From positions 1 to 14,955 of the forward strand of contig CAMLNB010000072.1 of the NCBI GenBank assembly GCA_946481205.1: a stretch of 14,955 nucleotides of DNA, given 5' to 3'. This stretch comes from an uncultured Kangiella sp. GTDB lineage: Bacteria > Pseudomonadota > Gammaproteobacteria > Enterobacterales > DSM-103792. Shown in pieces: positions 1-7,881 of this stretch. Position 1 is the stretch's first letter, and each line of letters begins with the position of its first letter. Made by a program: the position numbers and the translations under genes. Below the pieces are notes generated by a model, which ran no database searches, had not been told where the DNA came from, and saw nothing but the letters and a program-made list of their open reading frames with translations.

Positions 1-919
1 CGAAAACATAGGTCAGCAAATGCAGCTTGCCGTAGATCAGCAACGCCAGTGCAGTAGCACCGAGCAATGACGCCCCGATCACCGCAAACATCAGCAGCAG
101 CGGCGCGCCCCGGCGAAAAGCCAGCAATACCAGCAGCAACACGCCGATGGTGCTGATGCTGGCGATGACGCTGACATCGCGTTCGCCTTCGGCACGGGCC
201 TGGGCCGCAAATCGCAGCGTGCCGGTGCCGAGCACTTCAGCACCAGCGGCAATGGCGTGTGCCTTCGCTTGTTCGATGGCAGCGGTGGCTTGGCGCTGAT
301 AACGGTCATCAAAAACCGATTGGCTTGAGACCGCATCGACCAGCAGATAGAAGCGACTGTCACGAGTGACCGTCAACAGACCGTCGTCCACTTGCGCGAC
401 GCCTGCGCCTGCACCGAGTTGTTGCAGGCTGTTGGCAAAGAAACCGAATGGGTCCGCGCCCGGTACGGCAACCGAGAGCGGTGAGTACAGCGCCTGCAGC
501 AAACGCTGCTGTAGCGCTTCGCCGCCGGCCGCAATCAGCGCGGCATCAGCATTCGACAACAGCGCGCTGCGATATGGTAGAAGTCGCTCAATCAGCTGCT
601 GCTGGGCGTCTGCCGGCAGCTCGAACTGCACCCGGTCGAATACCTTGGCTTGCCGCAACTGATCGGCAAATTCGCTGGCGGCGGCGCGTGCGTGTTCACG
701 ATTGGTATGACTGATCAGAAAAACGGTATGACTGCCAATGGCGGTTTGCACTTGCTGAGCGGCCTGCTCGGCCAGTGGGTCGCGCTCCGTCGCCGGCAGC
801 AACGCCAGCAGATCGGTGCTGAACGCATCCCCCTGCTGCAAACGCTGCGCAACAAATGCCCCGGCCAGCGTGAGCAGCAGCAGGAACAACCAAACCCGCA
901 GCGAGCGCAGTGCCGTCAC
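1..919 (-). CDS. apeM: MMPL/RND-family exporter of the aryl polyene cluster, N-terminal part (runs off the window)
   Basis: The reading frame is open from a GTG at 919 to the window edge (306 codons, no stop) and starts MTALRSLRVWLF. The GTG shares four bases (GTGA) with the apeL stop, which fixes the start. Residues about 8-25 form one membrane helix. A long Ala/Gln-rich periplasmic-type domain follows, and from about residue 247 two hydrophobic stretches separated by RRGAP look like the second and third helices. One helix, a large loop, then a helix bundle is the layout of MMPL/RND exporters; the family is usually about 750-800 residues, so more than half lies outside the window. In APE clusters this protein is thought to move the lipid-linked polyene out of the inner membrane. 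The position directly after the LolA-like gene supports this. Substrate is inferred from context only. Confidence 0.8.
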   Translation of the reverse strand, partial: MTALRSLRVWLFLLLLTLAGAFVAQRLQQGDAFSTDLLALLPATERDPLAEQAAQQVQTAIGSHTVFLISHTNREHARAAASEFADQLRQAKVFDRVQFELPADAQQQLIERLLPYRSALLSNADAALIAAGGEALQQRLLQALYSPLSVAVPGADPFGFFANSLQQLGAGAGVAQVDDGLLTVTRDSRFYLLVDAVSSQSVFDDRYQRQATAAIEQAKAHAIAAGAEVLGTGTLRFAAQARAEGERDVSVIASISTIGVLLLVLLAFRRGAPLLLMFAVIGASLLGATALALLIYGKLHLLTYVF

Positions 920-1536
920 TTGATCAGATCCAGCAGCGCCTGCTCGGCCGCTGTCACCTCGGCCACTGGCAAAGCCTGAAACTGCAGCTCGGTCTGATCG
1001 CCATTGCGATCGCGAATGATGACTTGCTGCACGGTATCGCCGCCGGTCAACTGCACTTCCGCCAACGCCAGCGACAGCGGTTCACGACGTGGCGTCAGCA
1101 ACAACTGCCAACCGGTCGCAGTCGAACTGAGCTGACAGTGAAAATCCTGTTCCAGCGCGGCCAGTTCACCGGCCAGCATGCTGTGCAGCAAACGGCCGAG
1201 CGTGCGCAACCACGGCGCCTCGTTGGCCTGCAACAGTTTTTGCCGGCCGGCTTCTTCCAGCAGCATCTTGTCGCGGCCGATGCCGTAACGCGCGGCCAGC
1301 GGCTTCTGCAACATATACAGCACGCCTTGCTCAGGCAGTACCAGCACTTCGCCGGTCGAGCGCAACGGGCGACTCAGCCCTTTGACGGTTTTCAACTGCA
1401 CGAAACTTGAACGCTGCTGCAAATGCCTGGCCAGTTGCTCGGTCAGACGAGTCAAAGTGAGCTCGCCGGCCTCTGCCACACCAAGTGGGCATGACAGCAG
1501 CAGACTCAACATCAGCGTCAGCGAGTTGCGATTCAT
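916..1536 (-). CDS. apeL: LolA-like outer-membrane lipoprotein carrier of the aryl polyene cluster
   Basis: A 206-residue protein with a clear Sec signal peptide: basic MNR, a hydrophobic core of about residues 5-20, and probable cleavage after AEA near residue 23. The mature part (LTRLTEQLARHLQQRSSFVQLKTVKGLSRPLRSTGEVLVL) resembles the LolA/LolB half-barrel found in APE and flexirubin clusters, where it is thought to carry the lipid-like polyene across the periplasm. The start ATG overlaps the stop of the upstream thioesterase gene by four bases, and its own stop overlaps the exporter start in the same way, so the three genes are probably translationally coupled. Family assignment rests on remembered sequence patterns and on the neighbours. 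The transported molecule is inferred. Confidence 0.8.
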   Translation of the reverse strand: MNRNSLTLMLSLLLSCPLGVAEAGELTLTRLTEQLARHLQQRSSFVQLKTVKGLSRPLRSTGEVLVLPEQGVLYMLQKPLAARYGIGRDKMLLEEAGRQKLLQANEAPWLRTLGRLLHSMLAGELAALEQDFHCQLSSTATGWQLLLTPRREPLSLALAEVQLTGGDTVQQVIIRDRNGDQTELQFQALPVAEVTAAEQALLDLIK

Positions 1537-1952
1537 GACGATAAGCCCAGCCGTTCGGCCAACACCGGCGGTGACACCAACTGCATTTCACCGGTCGCCA
1601 TGGCAACGGCAACCTGCACGGTGTAGCCGCGGGTGATGCGGGCATCGGTTTCGGCGTCGCGGATCAGGTATTCGATCTTCAGCCGGTTCTCCCACTCGAG
1701 CAACTGCGCGCGCACCTTGATACGCTGCTCGAACCGGGCCGAACCAACATATTTGATTTGGGTGTCGATGATGGGCCAGAGGTAGCCGGACTCACGCATT
1801 TGCATGTAGTCATACTGGAACGTGCGCAGCAATGCGCAGCGGGCAATCTCGAAGTAGCGCAGATAATTGCCGTGCCAGACCACCGACATCATGTCGCAGT
1901 CATGAAAGGGGATTTCCAACTCGACTTCAGCTTCGCGTAGCACTTTTGTCAC
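1533..1952 (-). CDS. apeK: Acyl-CoA/ACP thioesterase, 4HBT hot-dog family
   Basis: A 139-residue single hot-dog domain. The N-terminal block HDCDMMSVVWHGNYLRYFE (residues 17-35) is the 4-hydroxybenzoyl-CoA thioesterase/YbgC active-site motif, with Asp18 or Asp20 as the likely acid and His27 and Tyr30 in the usual H-x-x-Y positions. APE clusters normally carry one such thioesterase, possibly for release or proofreading of acyl-ACP; its exact step is not settled by sequence. The start is GTG at 1952, with a GGAAG ribosome site seven bases upstream. An ATG at 1971 is in another frame. It lies 19 bases after the ammonia-lyase stop, the widest gap in the operon, and overlaps apeL by four bases. 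Confidence 0.85.
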   Translation of the reverse strand: MTKVLREAEVELEIPFHDCDMMSVVWHGNYLRYFEIARCALLRTFQYDYMQMRESGYLWPIIDTQIKYVGSARFEQRIKVRAQLLEWENRLKIEYLIRDAETDARITRGYTVQVAVAMATGEMQLVSPPVLAERLGLSS

Positions 1953-1971
1953 AGGGCGGCTTCCGGCTCAT

Positions 1972-3516
1972 TCAGTTGTATAACGCAAACCGACGCTGCT
2001 GAATTGCGGCCATCAGCTCGCGTAATTCCATCTCCAGCATCCGGTCTTCGCTGATGAAGCCACTATAGCGACGCACGTCATTGATGGTCTGACTGAGTGC
2101 CGGCGCATGCGCGGCGCTGACGATCTCGCCGGCGCTGGCGCGCAGTTCATAAGCTTGGGCAACGGCCATCAACATGGCGGCACCGACCTGCTCGGTCAGC
2201 TCGATTACGCGCAGGCAATCGCGCGCCGCGATGGTACCCATGCTGACCTTGTCCTGGTTGTGGCACTCGGTCGAACGCGAGAACACACTGGCTGGCATGG
2301 TCAGTTTCAGCGCTTCCGCCGTCCAGGCCGAGACACCGATCTGGACCGCTTTCAAACCGTGATTGATCGGCGCGCGGGCACCGTGGGCACCGGACAGGTT
2401 ATGTGGCAGGCCGTGGTTGTACCGGCGATCGACCAGCAGCGCCAACTGCCGATCCATCAGATCAGCGAGATTGGCGACGGTGTTCTTCATGCTGTCCATC
2501 ACGAACGCGATATGGCCACCATAAAAATGGCCACCATGCAACACGACTTCCTCATCGCAGTCGATGATCGGATTGTCATTGGCACTGTTGATTTCGTTTT
2601 CGATGTCGCGGCGCATCCACGACAGCGCATCCTGCAGCACGCCGATCACATGCGGCGCGCAGCGGATGGAGTAGCGATCTTGCAGACGCGGGCCCTGCTC
2701 CGGCTGGCCTGGTGCCAAATCATTCCAGATCCGTTCAGCGATAAGCTGCTGGCCGGCATGCGGTTTGACCGCGAATAAACGCGGATCAAAATGACCGCGA
2801 TTGCCCTGCATCGTCAGCGACGCCAATGCAGTAACGCGACAAGATAATTGCGCCAGATACTCGGCACGCTCATACGCCAAGGCTGCCAGCGCGGTCATGA
2901 CGGCTGTGCCGTTCATGATCGCGAGCCCTTCTTTTGGCGCCAGCGTCAGTGGCTGCAAGCCATGCTTTTCGTAAACATCGGCTGCGGCAACGCGCTCGCC
3001 ATTGACCAGCAGATCGCGTTCACCAACCAGCGCGGCCGCCACGTAGGACAGCGGCGTCAAATCGCCGCTGGCACCGACCGACCCCTCTTCCGGAATGAAT
3101 GGCAGCCAATTCTTCTCAATCAGTAGTGCCAAGCGCTCCAGCAATTCCCAGCGCACACCAGAGAATCCTTGCGCCAAGGAATTGAGTCGTGCGATCAGGA
3201 CAGCGCGTGTCGAGACCGGATCAAGATAACGGCCGAGACCGCAGCCATGATAACGCGTCAGATGCAGCGGCAGCTCACGCACGAGCTCATCTGGCACCGT
3301 CGTCGTCACCGAATCGCCATAACCGGTGGTGACGCCATAGATGATGCCGTCACGCGCCAGATAGTGACGCAAAAATTCGGCGCCGCGATCAATCAACGGC
3401 TTCTGCGCCGGATTGAGTTGCAGCGCGGCACGTTGCTCGGCAACTGCAACCAGTTGCTCGATAGTCAGTTTATTGCCACCAATCCATACGATGGGCTTGT
3501 TTGCGGTGTCGCTCAC
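1972..3516 (-). CDS. MIO-dependent aromatic amino acid ammonia-lyase (HAL/PAL/TAL family)
   Basis: The protein is 514 residues, normal for bacterial HAL/PAL/TAL. The MIO prosthetic group would form from Ala149-Ser150-Gly151 inside GSVGASGDLTPLSY. Other active-site features are the catalytic Tyr60 in IIYGVTTG, Asn202 in MNGTAVMT, YSIRC at 282-286 and NDNP at 313-316. These enzymes remove ammonia from His, Phe or Tyr. The residue pair that sets substrate choice is Tyr89-His90 (RYHGCGLG), not the His-Leu of known TAL, the Phe-Leu of PAL or the Ser-His of HAL. Inside an APE cluster it most likely makes cinnamate or 4-coumarate as the aryl starter for ApeH; a histidine enzyme is unlikely because no hut genes are near. 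The start is GTG, with AAGG seven bases upstream and three bases between it and the apeJ stop. Family certain, substrate inferred. Confidence 0.92.
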   Translation of the reverse strand: MSDTANKPIVWIGGNKLTIEQLVAVAEQRAALQLNPAQKPLIDRGAEFLRHYLARDGIIYGVTTGYGDSVTTTVPDELVRELPLHLTRYHGCGLGRYLDPVSTRAVLIARLNSLAQGFSGVRWELLERLALLIEKNWLPFIPEEGSVGASGDLTPLSYVAAALVGERDLLVNGERVAAADVYEKHGLQPLTLAPKEGLAIMNGTAVMTALAALAYERAEYLAQLSCRVTALASLTMQGNRGHFDPRLFAVKPHAGQQLIAERIWNDLAPGQPEQGPRLQDRYSIRCAPHVIGVLQDALSWMRRDIENEINSANDNPIIDCDEEVVLHGGHFYGGHIAFVMDSMKNTVANLADLMDRQLALLVDRRYNHGLPHNLSGAHGARAPINHGLKAVQIGVSAWTAEALKLTMPASVFSRSTECHNQDKVSMGTIAARDCLRVIELTEQVGAAMLMAVAQAYELRASAGEIVSAAHAPALSQTINDVRRYSGFISEDRMLEMELRELMAAIQQRRFALYN

Positions 3517-3519
3517 GTT

Positions 3520-5232
3520 TCAGCCTTGCCCTGGCGGTTGTCGCCAGAAATCGAAAAAATTGAACCATTGCAGCGGTGTCTGCTTGGCAAAATGCGCCAA
3601 GCGTGCGGCGTATCGGGCCGTGGCGTCGGTCAGCATTTGATTACGCGCTTTGCGCGGCGTCGCCAACGTGTCAGCAAAATGTTCCAAGGTCAACCGGAAG
3701 CGATTGCCTTCACGCAGACAGAAAAACAGATAGACCGGGCAATCCAGCAGGCTGGCGAGGATGAACGGCCCCTGCGGAAACGCTGCCGGCTTGCCCAAAA
3801 ATTCTTGCCACTGCACCCGACCCTCGCTGTGCACCGGCGTGCGGTCGCCAACGATCACCAGCAGCTCGCCGCGGTCGATGCGTTCACGCAGCAGCATCGC
3901 CGTGTCGGCGCCCATGTCCTGCACTTCGATCAGATGCTCGGCGACATTCGGATGCTGGCGTTTCAGGTAATCCATGAACCGCTGGCCATGTTCGGTGAAC
4001 ACCACGGCATTGACGACAATATCATCACGCCGGCTCAGCGCCCGTGCCAACTCCAGATTGCCGAGATGGCTGCCAATCAATAACGCACCGCGACCACTGG
4101 CCTTGACCCGCTGCAGCTCGGCCTGTTGATCAAACAGCACCGCGCGGTCATCAATGTCGCCACGCCAAGCGGCGATCTTGTCCAGCAGCGCTTCGCCGAA
4201 CTGGCGCAGATGGGCAAAGCAGTCACGCCAGCTAGGCGGATGGCGCAGCGCCGGGCTGCCGCTTTCATAAACCCGTTGCAGAAAATTCTGCGAGGCGGTG
4301 CGCGCGGTCCGGTTGCACAGCACGAAGTACAGCATCACCGGATACAGCAGCGCGGAAAAGACCCGCCGGCCAAATACCCGGTAGGCATTGACCAGCACGG
4401 CGATGCCGGCCGTTGAACCGCGTTCCTGCTGCTGCGACCAATGCGCTTCATTCACTGCTGCCGACAAGGTTTTCGGTTTGCCGGTCGGTGCCCACCACCG
4501 TTGCACGCGCCGCCACAACAGCAGCGGAATGCGCGGGAACATGGCGAAGAATAGCCAAGCATGCGTGCGCGAAATCATCAGGTTGTCGCGCAGCGCCTTG
4601 AAATGTGACACGCCATCCTGCGGGTAAGTCACTGCCAATGGCAGGAATTGCATCGGTACCCCGGCCCAATACAACCGGACCAGGATCTCGATATCGAACT
4701 CCATCCGCTCGCCAATGCTTACGCGATCAATCAGAGCACAGGTGGCCGTCAGCGGGTAAATGCGAAAACCGCACATGGCATCTTCGATGTCGAGCGAGAG
4801 GGTTTCCAGCGCTACCCAGAAATCGGTGATCTTGCGGCCATAGAGTCGGGCTTTCGGGATGCTGGCGTCATAGACCGGCTTGCCGCCAACCATCGCCTCG
4901 GGCGCTGCCGCGCTGGCGGCCAGAAACTGCGGCACGACTTGCTGATCGTGCTGGCCATCGGCATCAACCTGAAACGCATGGCTGTAACCGTGCCGATGCA
5001 ACCAACGAAAGCCGTGCATGCTGGCCGCACCTTTGCCACGATTAACTGGCAAGCGCTCGATGAACACGTTTGGCAGCGATTGCAACTGATCAAGCACACG
5101 CTGGTCATCAACACCGCTACCATCATCAACAATCAGCACCGGTAAACCAAAACGTTGCAAGCCAGCCACAGTCGCCGGCAAGGCGCCACCGTGGTTGTAG
5201 TTCGGAACCAGAAACGCCGGTTTGAAATTCAT
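3520..5232 (-). CDS. apeJ: Glycosyltransferase family 2 - lysophospholipid acyltransferase fusion
   Basis: A two-domain protein of 570 residues. Residues 1-240 are a GT2 inverting glycosyltransferase: FLVPNYNHGG at the start, DDGSG at 36-40, the metal-binding DAD at 90-92 (QVDADGQHD), and a conserved GERMEFDIEI helix near 174-183. After a linker, residues about 275-570 are an LpxL-type acyltransferase with the HX4E active site His389-Glu394 (SHLGNLE), GDRTPVH at 462-468, and PFILA near 489. This fusion is typical of APE clusters. It probably builds the sugar/acyl anchor that holds the polyene in the outer membrane; sugar donor and acyl donor cannot be read from sequence. It overlaps apeI by four bases and is followed after three bases by the ammonia-lyase gene. 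Confidence 0.9.
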   Translation of the reverse strand: MNFKPAFLVPNYNHGGALPATVAGLQRFGLPVLIVDDGSGVDDQRVLDQLQSLPNVFIERLPVNRGKGAASMHGFRWLHRHGYSHAFQVDADGQHDQQVVPQFLAASAAAPEAMVGGKPVYDASIPKARLYGRKITDFWVALETLSLDIEDAMCGFRIYPLTATCALIDRVSIGERMEFDIEILVRLYWAGVPMQFLPLAVTYPQDGVSHFKALRDNLMISRTHAWLFFAMFPRIPLLLWRRVQRWWAPTGKPKTLSAAVNEAHWSQQQERGSTAGIAVLVNAYRVFGRRVFSALLYPVMLYFVLCNRTARTASQNFLQRVYESGSPALRHPPSWRDCFAHLRQFGEALLDKIAAWRGDIDDRAVLFDQQAELQRVKASGRGALLIGSHLGNLELARALSRRDDIVVNAVVFTEHGQRFMDYLKRQHPNVAEHLIEVQDMGADTAMLLRERIDRGELLVIVGDRTPVHSEGRVQWQEFLGKPAAFPQGPFILASLLDCPVYLFFCLREGNRFRLTLEHFADTLATPRKARNQMLTDATARYAARLAHFAKQTPLQWFNFFDFWRQPPGQG

Positions 5233-5618
5233 GCTGCGGCCTCGGTGCCGAACACGATGCGGCCACTGCTGTGACGACCGCGGCTGGAATCAAACGTGAA
5301 CAACAATTTGCCCGGTTGCTCTGGCCCGGCGCCCGGTTTGTGCTCCAGCTGCAGCGTGATCTGCTGCTCCGGCTCGATGATGGCCTGGAACTTCAGCGCC
5401 TCCATTTTGCGGAACTGCGGCAACAGCGGGAAATGCTGGCGACCGAAATGAATCGCCCAATCGATCTGCACTACACCCGGCAAAATGGCATGCACCGGAA
5501 AATGGCCAGGGAAGTGGACCAGCCCAGCCGGCACGTTCAGGGTCAGTGTCACTGTGTTATCGGCACGTTCGCTGCGGATAAGTGTTGGCAGTTTCAATGA
5601 TGAAGGGGCGGCGGTCAT
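5229..5618 (-). CDS. apeI: 3-hydroxyacyl-ACP dehydratase-like hot-dog protein (ApeI/FabZ-like)
   Basis: A 129-residue hot-dog protein with the FabZ-type active site HFPGHFPVHAILPGVVQIDW (residues 35-54). His39 is in the catalytic position. The place where FabZ has its catalytic Glu, in LPGVxxxE, holds Asp53. In APE assembly this subunit is known to work with a second dehydratase-like protein (ApeP), which would be encoded left of the window. The pair dehydrates each 3-hydroxyacyl-ACP so that the chain stays fully conjugated. It overlaps apeH upstream and apeJ downstream, each by the four bases ATGA, so translation is probably coupled. Confidence in the family is high; the idea that it needs a partner is established for APE systems but inferred here. 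Confidence 0.85.
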   Translation of the reverse strand: MTAAPSSLKLPTLIRSERADNTVTLTLNVPAGLVHFPGHFPVHAILPGVVQIDWAIHFGRQHFPLLPQFRKMEALKFQAIIEPEQQITLQLEHKPGAGPEQPGKLLFTFDSSRGRHSSGRIVFGTEAAA

Positions 5619-7060
5619 GGCGGATTCTCTTTGGTGAACGAGCGCTCATCCATAAACAGCGCACGCAGCGACTGCTGGGTCAGTTTGCCACGATCATCGC
5701 GTGGCATCGCGCCAACATAACGAAAACGTTTGGGAAGCAGCACCCGTTCAAACCGCTGCGCCAGATGCTGACGCAGCATTTCATTGACCGGATGCTTGCC
5801 GCGTTGCTGCAGCAACAGCTCGCCTGCTGCCGTCAGCCGCACGACTACCGCCACGACGCTGCGGGCACCGTCCAGCACCAGCGCTGCGGCCTCGTCAACC
5901 AGCTCATGCGTGTGCAGCTGCAGCTCCAGCTCCGTCAGCGACAAACGCTTGGCTTCAATTTTGACGATGCGGTCAACACGGCCTAGCAACTGGAAGCGTT
6001 GCTCATTCAACAGGGTGGCCCGGTCACCGAGCGGGCACCATTGCTGCTTTTCCGCTGCCGGCGACAACACTTCCAAGACCGATTCGCTATCAAGCCGGGC
6101 TCGAACCCCCGGCAACAACTGCCAGGCCTCATCGGTACGCGCGACATCGCGCTGGCGCCAGGCAACGCCACCGGTTTCGGTGCTGCCGAGCACTTCCCAT
6201 GGTGCGGCGCCGAGCGCCTGCTGCATTTGCAGGGCAGTGTGCGTCGGCAACGGCGCGCCAGAACTGAACAGGGCCAGACACTGACCGGCAATTCGCGGCA
6301 AATCGATCGCCGCCGGTAGGCGGTCCAAATGCGCGGGGCTGCTGATCAGAATGACCGGTGCGTGGCGTTCGATTTGTGCCAGCAGCGGCTCCGGATAATG
6401 TTCCACTTGCGTGACGAACGGTCGGGCCACAGCAAGTGGCCACAGCAAACGGAACAGCAAACCGTAGATATGGTGATGCGGCACGGTCGCCACCACCGTC
6501 GCCGCTGGCAGCGGAAATTGCTGCTGCAAAGCCTGCAACTCCGCTTGCAATTGCCGCAGCGTACGCGTGACTGCCTTGGGCGATCCTGTGCTGCCGGAGG
6601 TGAACAGTTGCAGCGCGATAGCATCGAGCGTCAACGGCTGACGTGGAGCCGGCGTCTGGGTCGATGCCTGCGGCAAGGAACTGGCTTGGGTTGACAAGAC
6701 AGCGGGCTGGCTGTCATTCACCGGGACATTGCTGAACAGGTCGTTACTGAACAAGACATCGCTGAGCAGGCCGGCGCAATCGCTACCGATTTGCTTCAGC
6801 GTTTCGCTCTGGGCATTGGCAGGCAAGACTGCACAATGGCCGCACTGCCACAGCGCCAATAAACCCACCAGAAATTCGAAGCTGTCATCGCACCATAGCA
6901 ACCAGCGCTGACCCGGTTTGGCCGGCAGTTGCTGCATCAGTAGTTCAACGCGTTGGCGCAGCTCTGCCTCGGTACGAAGTCGTTCGCCTTGCCAAGCAAC
7001 TGGCGTGCTCGCGGGTCGTCGCCAGTTGGCAAACCCGTATAGTTCCGCCAATGCACTCAT
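5615..7060 (-). CDS. apeH: Aryl-ACP ligase, AMP-forming (ApeH type)
   Basis: A 481-residue ANL-superfamily enzyme. The ATP loop LFTSGSTGSPKAVTR is at 152-166, HHHIYG at 195-200, GSTETGG at 292-298, GDR at 345-347, the hinge GRVDRIVKIEAKRLSL at 360-375, and the adenylation lysine is probably Lys459 (DDRGKL). The role in APE pathways is to activate an aromatic acid with ATP and load it on an ACP. With an ammonia-lyase in the same operon, cinnamate or 4-coumarate is the likely acid. Residues about 93-145 form a low-complexity insert with a five-residue repeat (LLSDV, LFSND, LFSNV) coded by a 15-base tandem repeat; it sits between the N-terminal subdomain and the ATP loop. Start and stop both overlap neighbours by four bases. 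Confidence 0.88.
   Translation of the reverse strand: MSALAELYGFANWRRPASTPVAWQGERLRTEAELRQRVELLMQQLPAKPGQRWLLWCDDSFEFLVGLLALWQCGHCAVLPANAQSETLKQIGSDCAGLLSDVLFSNDLFSNVPVNDSQPAVLSTQASSLPQASTQTPAPRQPLTLDAIALQLFTSGSTGSPKAVTRTLRQLQAELQALQQQFPLPAATVVATVPHHHIYGLLFRLLWPLAVARPFVTQVEHYPEPLLAQIERHAPVILISSPAHLDRLPAAIDLPRIAGQCLALFSSGAPLPTHTALQMQQALGAAPWEVLGSTETGGVAWRQRDVARTDEAWQLLPGVRARLDSESVLEVLSPAAEKQQWCPLGDRATLLNEQRFQLLGRVDRIVKIEAKRLSLTELELQLHTHELVDEAAALVLDGARSVVAVVVRLTAAGELLLQQRGKHPVNEMLRQHLAQRFERVLLPKRFRYVGAMPRDDRGKLTQQSLRALFMDERSFTKENPP
6732..6776. repeat. Three-copy 15-base tandem repeat inside apeH
   Basis: On the plus strand the units begin CTGAACAGG (6732), CTGAACAAG (6747) and CTGAGCAGG (6762), a period of 15. 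Read on the minus strand they encode residues 98-112 of ApeH as three five-residue units: LLSDV, LFSND, LFSNV. The period is a multiple of three, so copy change would keep the frame. Confidence 0.75.
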
Positions 7061-7620
7061 GGCACCAACCAGTCACGCAGACGTGCGCGCAGCAAGCGTT
7101 CGCCGAGTAGCAACACGCCCATCAGAAGATAAGAAATCAGACCGTTATAGATCGCCCAGTAGACGACCGAAGGCAGCAAGGCCGTCAGCAGCGCCATGCT
7201 CGCGTTGAACAAAAAGAACACACACCAGATCTGGGTCAGCTTGCGGGTGTAACACACTTCACGCGGATCCAGCTCACCGCCTTTTTCCAACCGGGCAATG
7301 CGCTCAATGATGGGCGGAGGAAACCACAGAGAACCAGCAAAGAGCACCAGCATCGTCAAACTGATCAACACCGGATAATAGCGTAGCCATTGCGCATCAT
7401 TGAGCAACAGGGCCAACACCGCAAAACTCACGCCGACCAGCAATGGCCAACGCCAATCACGCCAAGCCGCCGCATTGGGCAGCGTCAGCATGCGCAGGCC
7501 AAGCACCAGCAATAACAACAACGCCAGCCCCCGAGGGGACCAGCGTTGGATGCCGATAAAAACCAGCAAGGGATAAAGCAGCAGCAGGCCGACGGCCAGC
7601 GCCTGCAATAGTCGCCGCAT
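7057..7620 (-). CDS. apeG: Polytopic membrane protein of the aryl polyene cluster (COG4648-like)
   Basis: A 187-residue integral membrane protein with about six hydrophobic segments (roughly 6-24, 30-46, 57-74, 82-101, 130-150, 152-172). Between them is a charged cytoplasmic-type loop, PPPIIERIARLEKGGELDPREVCYTRKL (split here by position: PPPIIERIARL at 101-111, then the charged stretch to about 128). This matches the small membrane protein found between the ACP and ligase genes in APE clusters. Its function is unknown; a role in holding the synthase at the membrane or passing product to the acyltransferases is a guess. Its ATG shares one base with the apeF stop and its stop overlaps apeH by four bases. 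Confidence 0.8.
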   Translation of the reverse strand: MRRLLQALAVGLLLLYPLLVFIGIQRWSPRGLALLLLLVLGLRMLTLPNAAAWRDWRWPLLVGVSFAVLALLLNDAQWLRYYPVLISLTMLVLFAGSLWFPPPIIERIARLEKGGELDPREVCYTRKLTQIWCVFFLFNASMALLTALLPSVVYWAIYNGLISYLLMGVLLLGERLLRARLRDWLVP

Positions 7621-7871
7621 CAGGCGGCCTGCAGCAAACCGCTCACCGTGCGCACAACATCACCGACGGTGCGAACTTGTTTGAACTCGTCCGGCTTGAT
7701 TTTTTTACCGGTCAGCTCCTGCAATTTGATCACCAAATCGACCGCATCGATGCTGTCTAGGTCGAGCTCTTCGTACAGGCGTGACTCCATGGTGATCGCG
7801 TCGCCGTCGACCTCGAACACATCCACCAGAATGCCCTTGAGGGCCTCAAAAATTTCGCTCTGGGATTTCAT
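7620..7871 (-). CDS. apeF: Acyl carrier protein (second of the pair)
   Basis: An 83-residue acidic four-helix carrier protein. The phosphopantetheine attachment serine is Ser40 in LDLDSIDAVDL. The chosen start is ATG at 7871 (MKSQSEIFEALK): it has GAGG eight bases upstream and gives the normal ACP length, whereas the frame stays open further upstream only into the apeE gene in another frame. APE clusters carry two ACPs, which are thought to differ in whether they hold starter or growing chain. This one lies 10 bases after the apeE stop and shares one base with the apeG start. Which of the two ApeH loads cannot be told from sequence. Confidence 0.9.
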   Translation of the reverse strand: MKSQSEIFEALKGILVDVFEVDGDAITMESRLYEELDLDSIDAVDLVIKLQELTGKKIKPDEFKQVRTVGDVVRTVSGLLQAA

Positions 7872-7881
7872 GGCGTTTACC

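Noticed and set aside
1972..3516. Histidine ammonia-lyase of a hut pathway
   Set aside because: No hutU, hutI or hutG gene is near, the gene sits inside an APE operon, and the Ser-His pair of HAL is replaced by Tyr-His.
2107..4083. Plus-strand frames of 223 and 304 residues
   Set aside because: They are antisense to the ammonia-lyase and apeJ and show no domain pattern.
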